Shown here: piece after piece, positions 57,829 to 64,000 of the stretch
Layout of the letters: every line of letters starts with the position of its first letter
How positions within the stretch are numbered: the first letter of the stretch is position 1
From: Micromonospora arida
GTDB taxonomy: Bacteria; Actinomycetota; Actinomycetes; Mycobacteriales; Micromonosporaceae
Length of the DNA stretch: 64,000 bases
NCBI RefSeq assembly: GCF_003857035.1
Contig: NZ_QGSY01000177.1
Location: 17,791 to 81,790, forward strand
Direction: 5' to 3'
Translations under genes and position numbers: made by a program
The notes under the pieces: generated by a model
Told to the model about the DNA's origin: nothing
Seen by the model: only the letters and a program-made list of their open reading frames with translations
Database searches by the model: none

Positions 57829-57848
57829 CCTTGTCGTCAGCGTCAAGG
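57829..57848 (-). promoter_or_regulatory. MerR-type dyad upstream of the merR-trx operon
   Basis: CCTTGTCGTCAGCGTCAAGG has 5-bp outer arms (CCTTG/CAAGG) and further partial symmetry, 37 bp before the MerR start. The minus strand reads TTGACG here, a -35-like box inside the dyad, as MerR regulators usually arrange. Confidence 0.5.
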
Positions 57849-57888
57849 CAAGGGCCGACCGTATGGAGGCGGGACGAGGCGACGGTCG

Positions 57889-58851
57889 TCAGCGGCGCAG
57901 GGTCGTGGACGGTGTCTCGCCGAAGCGGCTCCGGTACTCGGTCGCGAACCGGCCGAGGTGCACGAAGCCGTGTTGCAGGGCAACCGTCGTCACGGACGCC
58001 CCCGGCGCGGCCGAGCGGAGCGTGCGGTGCGCCGCGTCGAGCCGGCAGGCCCGCAGGTACGCGGTCGGGGTGGTCTGCAACTCACGGCGGAAACAGTCCT
58101 GCAGTGTTCGTACGCTCACCCGTAGCGCCTCGGCGACGTCACCGACGGTCAGTGTCTCCCCGTGGTGTTCGGAGATCAGGGCGCAGGCCCGGCGGACGAG
58201 ACGCCCGGGGTGGGCGTGCTGGCTCGGCTCGGCCAGCAGGTGGGAGTGGCTGTGTCGATGGGCCAGCAGCAGCTTGCCGATGAGCCCCTGTTCGAAACGG
58301 GCGGCTACCTGCGGGTGGTCGAACAGGGACGCGTCGGCCGGCTGGGACAGCTCGTCGGCGAGGAACGCCACCCCGCGCGCCCATGCCCGCGCGGTCGGTG
58401 TGGTCATGAGCATGCCGACGTCGAGGCGGACCGGGTCGTCCACCGGGTGGCCCAGCAGGCGGGCGAGTTCCCGGTCGACGGCGTGCCGGTCGGCGTAGAA
58501 GATCCGGTGGGGCGATCCCTCGGACCACCGCATGTCCGAGGAGTCGTACGGGGAGAGCACCGAGGCGACGTCGGGAGTCGAGGTCACGGTCTGACCGGCG
58601 TGCCGGACCATCGTGCTGCCGGCGCTGGGGATCTGGACGAGGTAGAAGCTCTCCAGCGCGGGCGGTTGGATGCGCACCGCCTGCCCGTAGTCCAGGTCGA
58701 TGACCCCCACACCACCGGCCCGGCGGGCCGCCATCCGCAGTTGCACGCTGTGCACACCCGCCTGCGGGGTGAGCCGGTGTGGGCAGAAGACCCGACCCAC
58801 CTCGGCGCGAGCCCGGTCGACGTCGTCCGTCCGGACCGTCACCGCATCCAT
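57889..58851 (-). CDS. AraC family regulator with AraC-binding-2 sensor domain
   Basis: The 320-residue protein has an N-terminal sensor region (about 1-190) of the AraC_binding_2 type (FCPHRLTP, SFYLVQIPSAGS), and a C-terminal double helix-turn-helix (about 215-318): VGDVAEALRVSVRTLQDCFRRELQTTPTAYLRACRLD (in part) and VALQHGFVHLGRFATEYRSRFGETPS. The ATG at 58851 has AGGTGTCGG just before it; the upstream frame is not protein-like. It is divergent from a flavin monooxygenase and probably activates it, since AraC regulators beside monooxygenases commonly do. Confidence 0.92.
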   Translation of the reverse strand: MDAVTVRTDDVDRARAEVGRVFCPHRLTPQAGVHSVQLRMAARRAGGVGVIDLDYGQAVRIQPPALESFYLVQIPSAGSTMVRHAGQTVTSTPDVASVLSPYDSSDMRWSEGSPHRIFYADRHAVDRELARLLGHPVDDPVRLDVGMLMTTPTARAWARGVAFLADELSQPADASLFDHPQVAARFEQGLIGKLLLAHRHSHSHLLAEPSQHAHPGRLVRRACALISEHHGETLTVGDVAEALRVSVRTLQDCFRRELQTTPTAYLRACRLDAAHRTLRSAAPGASVTTVALQHGFVHLGRFATEYRSRFGETPSTTLRR

Positions 58852-59066
58852 CCGACACCTCCCGGGCGTCCCGTCGCGCCGACCGTAAGGCGTGACAGGC
58901 CCAGACCAGACCGGAAAGCCGTCGACCCGACAGGAAAAGGGTCCGGCTGCGTACCGCGGACAGCGCCCGCGTCGAGCGGATAGCGACCTTCCCGGTCTGC
59001 TCGCTAGCGTGCGACCACCGCGGGCGGTCAGCGCCGGCACGGTTCGTACGTCCTTCGGAGGAGATC

Positions 59067-60608
59067 ATGAGGATTGCCGTCGTCGGTGCCGGATTCGCCG
59101 GTGTGAGCGCTGCGAAGGTGCTGCGGCAGAGCGGATTCGACGTCACCGTGTTCGAGCGCGCGCCCGACGTCGGTGGGGTGTGGAGCCGTACTCGGCGATA
59201 CCCCGGCCTGAACACCCAGAACGACAAGGGCACCTACCACCTCTCCGACCTGCCGATGCCCGCCGACTATCCCCAGTGGCCGTCGGGAGAGCAGGTCCAG
59301 CGGTACCTGGAGAGCTACGTGGAGAAGTTCGGGCTGGCCGGCGCGCTGCGTCTGTCCACGGAGGTCGCCTCGGCCGAGCTGGTCAACGACGAGACCGGGT
59401 GGCTGGTCACCTCGCGGCCGGCGGGCGCCCAGGACCCGCTGACTGTGGAACGGTACGACCACCTGATCGTCGCCAACGGCATCTTCTCCGACCCGTTCGT
59501 CCCGTCCTTCGACGGGCACGCGAACTTCACCGCCGCTGGAGGGCGCGTACTGGCGACGGGGGAGTTCCACGACATCGAGGCGGCCCGAGGTAAGAACGTC
59601 CTCGTCGTCGGGTACGGCAAGTCGTCCTGCGACGTGGCGGTCCCGGTGAGCGAGGTCGCCGCCCAGACCCACGTGGTGGCGCGCGAACTGCTCTGGAAGA
59701 TGCCCCGCAAGCTCGGTGGAGCGCTCAACTACAAGTACCTGCTGCTCACCCGGATGGGTGAGGCGCTCTTCCGCTACCTGCACCTGAAGGGCTTCGAGCG
59801 GTTCCTGCACGGCCCGGGGAACGGTCTGCGCCGGCGCATGGTCGACAGCGTCGGCTCGGTCGCCACCCGGCAGTTCAACCTGCGCGAACTGGGTCTCGTG
59901 CCCAACGGCAGCTTCGAGGACATCGCCCGCAGCACGGTCAGCCTCGCCACCGAGGGCTTCTTCGAACGGGTCACCGACGGCCGTATCGCCGTGCACCGGG
60001 AACAGGTGATCACCGAGTTGCTGGTCGACGGTGGCCGGCCCGCCGCCCGCCTGGCCGACGGCACGGTGCTCCCCGCCGACCTGGTGATCTGTGGCACCGG
60101 CTTCCGCCAGCACGTGCCGTTCCTCGACGACGCGTTGCACGCCCGGCTCCAGGACGAGGCCGGCAACTTCATGCTCTACCGGCAGATCCTGCCGATCGGC
60201 GTGCCGCGGCTGACGTTCGCCGGCTACAACTCGTCGTTCTTCAGCCCGCTCAGCGCGGAGATGGCGGCGGTCTGGACGGCCGCGTACCTGCGGGGTGGGA
60301 TCACCCTGCCGACCGAGGTCCGGATGCGCGACGAGGTGCGCGCCCGGCTGCTCTGGATGACGAAGCGCACCAACGGACGGCATGCCCGCGGCACGAACAT
60401 CATCCCGTTCTCGATGCACAACGTCGACGAGGTGCTGGACGAGTTGGGGCTCAACGTCGGCCCGCTGACCCGGGCCCGGCAGTGGCTGTTCCCCGTCGAC
60501 CCGGGCTCGTACCGCAGGGTGACGGCACAGATGATCCGGCGTACCGCCGACCCGGTATCGGCCATCAGCGACGGAGACCCGATGAAGATGGATAAAATAC
60601 GCAGATAG
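59067..60608 (+). CDS. Flavin-containing monooxygenase
   Basis: The 513-residue protein has two Rossmann motifs: FAD-binding VVGAGFAGVSAAKVL (residues 4-18) and NADPH-binding VLVVGYGKSSCDVA (about 178-191). An ATG-type motif, LVICGTGF, occurs near 340. The FMO/BVMO fingerprint FxGxxxHxxx(W/P) can be seen as LATGEFHDIE, a loose form. It oxygenates a nitrogen, sulfur or ketone compound. ATG 59067 has GGAGGAG 4 nt upstream. The divergent AraC gene suggests induction by a substrate. Confidence 0.9.
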   Translation: MRIAVVGAGFAGVSAAKVLRQSGFDVTVFERAPDVGGVWSRTRRYPGLNTQNDKGTYHLSDLPMPADYPQWPSGEQVQRYLESYVEKFGLAGALRLSTEVASAELVNDETGWLVTSRPAGAQDPLTVERYDHLIVANGIFSDPFVPSFDGHANFTAAGGRVLATGEFHDIEAARGKNVLVVGYGKSSCDVAVPVSEVAAQTHVVARELLWKMPRKLGGALNYKYLLLTRMGEALFRYLHLKGFERFLHGPGNGLRRRMVDSVGSVATRQFNLRELGLVPNGSFEDIARSTVSLATEGFFERVTDGRIAVHREQVITELLVDGGRPAARLADGTVLPADLVICGTGFRQHVPFLDDALHARLQDEAGNFMLYRQILPIGVPRLTFAGYNSSFFSPLSAEMAAVWTAAYLRGGITLPTEVRMRDEVRARLLWMTKRTNGRHARGTNIIPFSMHNVDEVLDELGLNVGPLTRARQWLFPVDPGSYRRVTAQMIRRTADPVSAISDGDPMKMDKIRR

Positions 60609-60724
60609 GGATCAAGCGGGGGCCGGTCGGTGAGGGAGGCTCGGGGACGATGGCAGCGGAACAGGGTCACCACCGTGCTGTGCCCGTGCCGGCGGCCCTG
60701 GCCGGCTGAGCTGTCTCTCCCTCC

Positions 60725-61924
60725 GTGCTGACGCGCACCGAGTTCTTTCGTGGGCTCGGGGAAAGCAAGAGCCCCCGCTCGGCGACCGTCCTGGAACTGC
60801 TCTTCGACATCGTCTACGTCTTCGCGCTGGCCCGCCTCGCCGGGCGGGTCGCGGACGACCTGACCATCGTCCGACACACACTGCTGTCCGAGGCTGGCCA
60901 GACCGTCCTGTTCTTCACGGCGATGTGGATGATCTGGTCGCTCAACGCCCTGCTGGCGAGCACCTACGACCCCCGGCGCCCGGATCTGCAGGCCGTCCTG
61001 TTGGCGACGATGTTCGGCACGCTGGTGCTGGCGGTCACCTTGCCGCAGGCCTTCGGCCAACGCGGCGTCGTCTTCGCCTGCACCTACGTCGTCATCCAGG
61101 TCGGTCGACCGCTCTTCCTGGCGTTCGCCCTGCGGGGCCACGCGGCGCACGCGTTCTCGCTCCGGGTGCTGACCTGGCACCTGGCGTCCGGCGTGCTCTG
61201 GATCAGTGGCGGCATCAGTGGTGGCCTCGGTCGGGGCATCTTCTGGACCCTCGCTCTCGCCATCGAGCTGATCGGCGCCGCCGCCACCTACCCCCTGCCC
61301 CGGATAGGCAAGCGACAGCTCCACAGCCTGGGGGCCACCGTCTCGCAGGAGCATCTGGCCGAGCGGTACAACCAGTTCTTCATGATCGCTCTCGCCGAGG
61401 TGGTGCTCGAAGCCGGCGCCGCGGTCAGCTTTCCGGGCTTCTCGACCGAGGGAACCATCGTCCTCGTCGCCTCGTTCGTGGCGGTCGTCTCGTTCTGGCG
61501 GATCTACTTCTATCACGTCAGATCCGGCCATGCCTCGACCCCGAGCGGGGAGGGGATCCAGCTGTCGCGGTGGGCGAGCTACAGCCTGCTGTTGATCGTC
61601 GGTGGCATCATCTGCACCGCCGTCGGCTTCGGGCAGGTCATCGAGGATCCGCACCCGCCGATCGACTGGGCTCTGGTGGCCATCATCTTCGGCGGCCCGG
61701 TGCTGTTCCTGATCGGGCGGAGCACCCTGGAGCGGGAGGACCGATCGGCGCCGAGGTGTCGGGCGCTGTACTTCGGCGTGGTGGCGCTGGTCGTGGTCGC
61801 CCCGCCGATGGTGCTGCTCCCGCCGGTCGCCGTGGCGGCCGTCGCGGCGGTGATCCTCGCCGGCATCACCATGTACGACCAGCGTGCCCACAAGCGTGGG
61901 TCGGAGACCAACCCGACGTTGTGA
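60725..61924 (+). CDS. Low temperature requirement protein A (LtrA) family membrane protein
   Basis: The 399-residue protein has about ten membrane helices with LtrA marks: RSATVLELLFDIVYVFALARLA at the start and ERYNQFFMIALAEVVLEAGA in the middle. The family was named for Listeria growth at low temperature; its function is not known. GTG 60725 is the start. Upstream (60609-60724) is a GC-rich gap with the GCCGG...CCGGC hairpin that may end the monooxygenase transcript. Confidence 0.9.
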   Translation: MLTRTEFFRGLGESKSPRSATVLELLFDIVYVFALARLAGRVADDLTIVRHTLLSEAGQTVLFFTAMWMIWSLNALLASTYDPRRPDLQAVLLATMFGTLVLAVTLPQAFGQRGVVFACTYVVIQVGRPLFLAFALRGHAAHAFSLRVLTWHLASGVLWISGGISGGLGRGIFWTLALAIELIGAAATYPLPRIGKRQLHSLGATVSQEHLAERYNQFFMIALAEVVLEAGAAVSFPGFSTEGTIVLVASFVAVVSFWRIYFYHVRSGHASTPSGEGIQLSRWASYSLLLIVGGIICTAVGFGQVIEDPHPPIDWALVAIIFGGPVLFLIGRSTLEREDRSAPRCRALYFGVVALVVVAPPMVLLPPVAVAAVAAVILAGITMYDQRAHKRGSETNPTL

Positions 61925-61931
61925 CGATCCG

Positions 61932-61961
61932 TTGCGGGCCGTCGACACCTGCGCGTATGGT
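61932..61961 (+). promoter_or_regulatory. Candidate promoter of the leader/GNAT transcript
   Basis: TTGCGG (61932-61937) and TATGGT (61956-61961) are spaced 18 bp, just after the LtrA stop and before the leader ORF. Confidence 0.5.
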
Positions 61962-61999
61962 CGTCGGGCACGCCGTCGAGCTGGAAGGAGGTCAGAACA

Positions 62000-62050
62000 A
62001 TGTCCGATGTTCTGCGCCCTCTCCGCGCTCCGGCGTCCGCGCGGATCTGA
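62000..62050 (+). CDS. Possible 16-residue leader peptide
   Basis: A short frame (MSDVLRPLRAPASARI) is preceded by a consensus AAGGAGGT ribosome-binding site, 8 nt from the ATG, the best in this part of the window. It ends 32 bp before the acetyltransferase start. Four arginines in 16 residues are unusual. It may be an attenuator-type or coupling leader, or a remnant of an earlier gene start. Confidence 0.4.
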   Translation: MSDVLRPLRAPASARI

Positions 62051-62082
62051 TCCGGGGCGCGCGCTTCCCGGAGGTCCAACCC

Positions 62083-62979
62083 ATGACTGATCTGGTCATC
62101 CGTCCGCTCGTCGCGGGCGAGGAAAACCTGTTCGACTCCATGCCTGATCCGCTGCCCCAACTGCGCCAGGTCGCGTACGCCGACGGGATCGCCGGCGGCG
62201 GCTACCGGCCCGAGAACACCTGGGTCGCCCTGCGCGCCGGCCGGGTGGTCGGTCGGGCCGCCTGGCTCCTTCCGCCGGGCGCCGTCGGTGCCCCCTGGCT
62301 GGACCGGTTCGATCTGGACGCCGAGCCGGAGGTGGGCGCCGAGCTGCTGCGCGCCGCCCACGAGGCGCTGGGCGGTCCCGGTCTGTACTACGCCGCACTG
62401 CCCGCACACTGGCGGCGTCGGCCCGAGGTGCTGGCCGTGGTGCGGGCGCCCATGGACGCCGCCCGGCTCGCCGGGCTGGTCGAGCGGGGGGAGCGCCTCC
62501 GCTGTTCCTGGACGGGCACCCCCCTGCCGGCATCGTCCGGGCGGTACGACTTCCGCGCGCCCGTCGACGTGGCGGAGGTCAAGGCCCTGGTCGCCAGGGT
62601 CGCCGAGCCGGACGTACTGACCGGCGTCGAGAACGCACGAGCGGTTGGCGGCGTCGACCTGGCCACCGACCCGCTCGCCTGGCTGGGCGAGAACACCGAG
62701 GAGTGGCGCGTCGTGGTGGACGCAGGTAAGCCGGTGGGCCTGGCCGGAACGGCCGGGGACGCCTGCTTCCCACTGATCGCCTACCTCGGCCTGCTCGACG
62801 AGGCCGCCCGGCCCGAGCTGTTGGACGAGGCGGTCCGGGTGCTGTCCGCCGGCGGTGCCCGCGAGGTCATCGCCGACGTGGACGCCCACCGGGTGGCGGT
62901 GCTGGCGGAGTTGGAGCGGACCGGCTTTCGGCAGTTGCGCTCCCGGATCGTCTTCGCGCCGCCGAACAGCCAGGAATAG
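62083..62979 (+). CDS. GNAT-fold acetyltransferase-like protein
   Basis: The 298-residue protein appears to hold two half GNAT regions. The first (about 1-130) has WVALRAGRVVGRAAWLLPP. The second (about 190-290) has VVVDAGKPVGLAGTAGD and ends with a VLAELERTGFRQLRSRIVF segment typical of GNAT C-termini. GNAT proteins transfer acetyl from acetyl-CoA to amines; the acceptor is unknown. ATG 62083 has GGAGG 9 nt upstream. The preceding leader ORF may couple or attenuate it. Confidence 0.8.
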   Translation: MTDLVIRPLVAGEENLFDSMPDPLPQLRQVAYADGIAGGGYRPENTWVALRAGRVVGRAAWLLPPGAVGAPWLDRFDLDAEPEVGAELLRAAHEALGGPGLYYAALPAHWRRRPEVLAVVRAPMDAARLAGLVERGERLRCSWTGTPLPASSGRYDFRAPVDVAEVKALVARVAEPDVLTGVENARAVGGVDLATDPLAWLGENTEEWRVVVDAGKPVGLAGTAGDACFPLIAYLGLLDEAARPELLDEAVRVLSAGGAREVIADVDAHRVAVLAELERTGFRQLRSRIVFAPPNSQE

Positions 62980-63054
62980 CTGACCGGGTGCGCCCGGTCA
63001 CCCGGGCGCACCCCCTCGGCCAGCGCCGAGCGCCGCCCCTGCCAGCATCTGACC

Positions 63055-64000
63055 ATGGCGGAGATCATCGCGCTGCTCCTCGGCGGGTTGGCGTTCGTCG
63101 GGGCGGCGGTCGCCGGGCTCTACCTCTGGCCGGTGGGCCGCCGTGGGCTACGGGTCGCGCCGGCCCGACCGCTCGACTTCGACACGGCCACCCGTGCCGC
63201 CGCGGCCGTCATCGCCGCCGAGACGGCCGATCCGGAGGTCCGCCCGGAGTCACGCAGCCGCCTGCTGAGCCACGGTTCCCGTACCGGCCGGGCCGTGCTG
63301 CTGTTGCACGGGTACACGCTCGCCCCCGAGCAATACGCGGGGTTGGCCGAGGAGTTCTTCGACCGCGGATACAACGTCTGGATTCCCCGGGCACCCCAGC
63401 ACGGGACCGTCGGCCGGCGGGCCCACCACCGGGTCGAGGCCGGTGAGCTGACGACGTACGCCGCGCAGGGGTGGGCCGTCGCGGCGGCCCTGGGAGACGA
63501 GGTCGGCGTCGTGGGGATCTCCGGCGGCGCCGTACTGGCCGCCTGGCTGGCCCAGGTCCCGGGCAACGTCGTACGGCATCTGCTGTTGCTGTCGCCGTTC
63601 TTCGGTCCGAATCCGCGACAGGCGCCGGCCTACGCGGTGAAACCGCTCATCGTGCTGTACGGGCGTCGCGTTCTCCGCGACCGCGTCACGTCGCGCGGAT
63701 ATTCGCTCACCGCGGTCACCCAGTACCTGACGATCGCCCGTACCCTGCCGAACCCGCCCCGGCGGACCGGTCTGCGGACCGCGGCGGTCGCGATCAGCCC
63801 GCTCGACGGCGTGGTGGACCTCAGGGCAGCGGTCGACGTGCCGCGCCGGATCGCCGACGCGAACGCGCTCACGCTGCAGGTGTGCACCCTGCCGGAGACA
63901 TTGGGCGTCGAACACAACACCCTCAACCTCGGCGCGGACGGCGACGAGTGGCGCCGGCGGTACGTCGCGCTCTACGAGGGTGAGCCCTGTCTCTTATACA
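63055..64000 (+). CDS. Alpha/beta hydrolase, 3' partial, running into adapter sequence
   Basis: The frame opens at ATG 63055 and has no stop before the window end. A membrane or signal helix (about 3-24) is followed by an alpha/beta hydrolase: oxyanion region VLLLHGYTLAPEQYAGLA (about 80-97), nucleophile elbow VVGISGGAVLAAWLA (GxSxG, about 151-165), an Asp in ISPLDGVVDL, and the distal His in GVEHNTLNLG (about 285). It resembles lysophospholipase or serine-aminopeptidase-type hydrolases. About 310 residues to base 63986 are genuine; the remaining bases are adapter, so the true C-terminus is missing. Confidence 0.8.
   Translation, partial: MAEIIALLLGGLAFVGAAVAGLYLWPVGRRGLRVAPARPLDFDTATRAAAAVIAAETADPEVRPESRSRLLSHGSRTGRAVLLLHGYTLAPEQYAGLAEEFFDRGYNVWIPRAPQHGTVGRRAHHRVEAGELTTYAAQGWAVAAALGDEVGVVGISGGAVLAAWLAQVPGNVVRHLLLLSPFFGPNPRQAPAYAVKPLIVLYGRRVLRDRVTSRGYSLTAVTQYLTIARTLPNPPRRTGLRTAAVAISPLDGVVDLRAAVDVPRRIADANALTLQVCTLPETLGVEHNTLNLGADGDEWRRRYVALYEGEPCLLY
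63987..64000. other. Tn5/Nextera mosaic-end adapter sequence
   Basis: The last 14 bases, CTGTCTCTTATACA, are identical to the first 14 bases of the 19-bp Tn5 mosaic end used in tagmentation libraries (CTGTCTCTTATACACATCT). The composition (36% GC) also breaks with the flanking DNA. This is almost certainly untrimmed adapter at a contig end. Confidence 0.9.

Noticed and set aside
60650..60709. A 19-residue ORF (MAAEQGHHRAVPVPAALAG) before the LtrA gene.
   Set aside because: Its ribosome-binding site is weak and the end overlaps a GCCGG/CCGGC hairpin that looks like a terminator.

Overview
The window is 64 kb of very GC-rich DNA. Dense codon-biased genes, many GTG/TTG starts, four-base stop/start overlaps, apparently leaderless promoters and typical actinobacterial families (HelR, conservon proteins, IniB/dynamin proteins, F420-type PPOX enzyme, EACC1, DUF222-HNH, LtrA) point to a filamentous actinomycete. 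A Micromonospora-like member of the Micromonosporaceae is my best inference. I saw no rRNA, tRNA, CRISPR array, insertion sequence or phage genes. The last 14 bases match the Tn5/Nextera mosaic end, so the right edge is probably a contig end carrying sequencing adapter.

Layout. 1-7.5 kb: the 3' part of a secreted lectin/Fn3/sugar dehydrogenase; the RNA polymerase-recycling ATPase HelR with a rifamycin-associated element (RAE) palindrome in its promoter region; a YccF membrane protein; an unknown membrane protein; and a secreted glycerophosphodiesterase. 7.6-19.6 kb: the most interesting region. Two divergent operons share a 300-bp promoter. Leftward run Hsp70-like ATPase, MalT/LuxR-type regulator, and conservon proteins CvnA (sensor kinase), CvnB (roadblock) and CvnC (DUF742), then a membrane-anchored CBM2-like protein, nearly all joined by four-base overlaps. 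Rightward run an IniB-like protein and two dynamin-like GTPases corresponding to IniA and IniC. I read this as one envelope-stress unit: surface sensing, a LuxR/STAND-type switch, and dynamin-mediated membrane remodelling.

19.8-32.5 kb: a giant secreted ThuA/sugar dehydrogenase/CBM6/discoidin protein; a PadR regulator with its membrane partner and a clear operator; a MarR/monooxygenase divergent pair sharing an 18-bp palindrome; an OmpR-type two-component system; a DUF5872 protein; a ROK repressor divergent from a DUF1479 oxygenase; and a PepSY protein with a poly-Asp tail. 32.6-38 kb: ABC exporter, alpha/beta hydrolase, DUF222-HNH protein, HAD-fold protein and one unknown.

38-57 kb: a polysaccharide-degradation region with GH46 chitosanase, GH43 enzyme plus LacI regulator, a GH51-like enzyme with CBM2, GH18 chitinase and a GH128-like protein. 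Among these lie an AraC/MFS pair, an M14 carboxypeptidase, an orphan EACC1 protein, a BASS transporter, an F420-type oxidoreductase, an NAD-dependent epimerase and a broken sigma-factor remnant. 57-64 kb: a MerR/thioredoxin pair, an AraC regulator divergent from a flavin monooxygenase, LtrA, a GNAT enzyme behind a possible 16-residue leader peptide, and a partial alpha/beta hydrolase that runs into the adapter.
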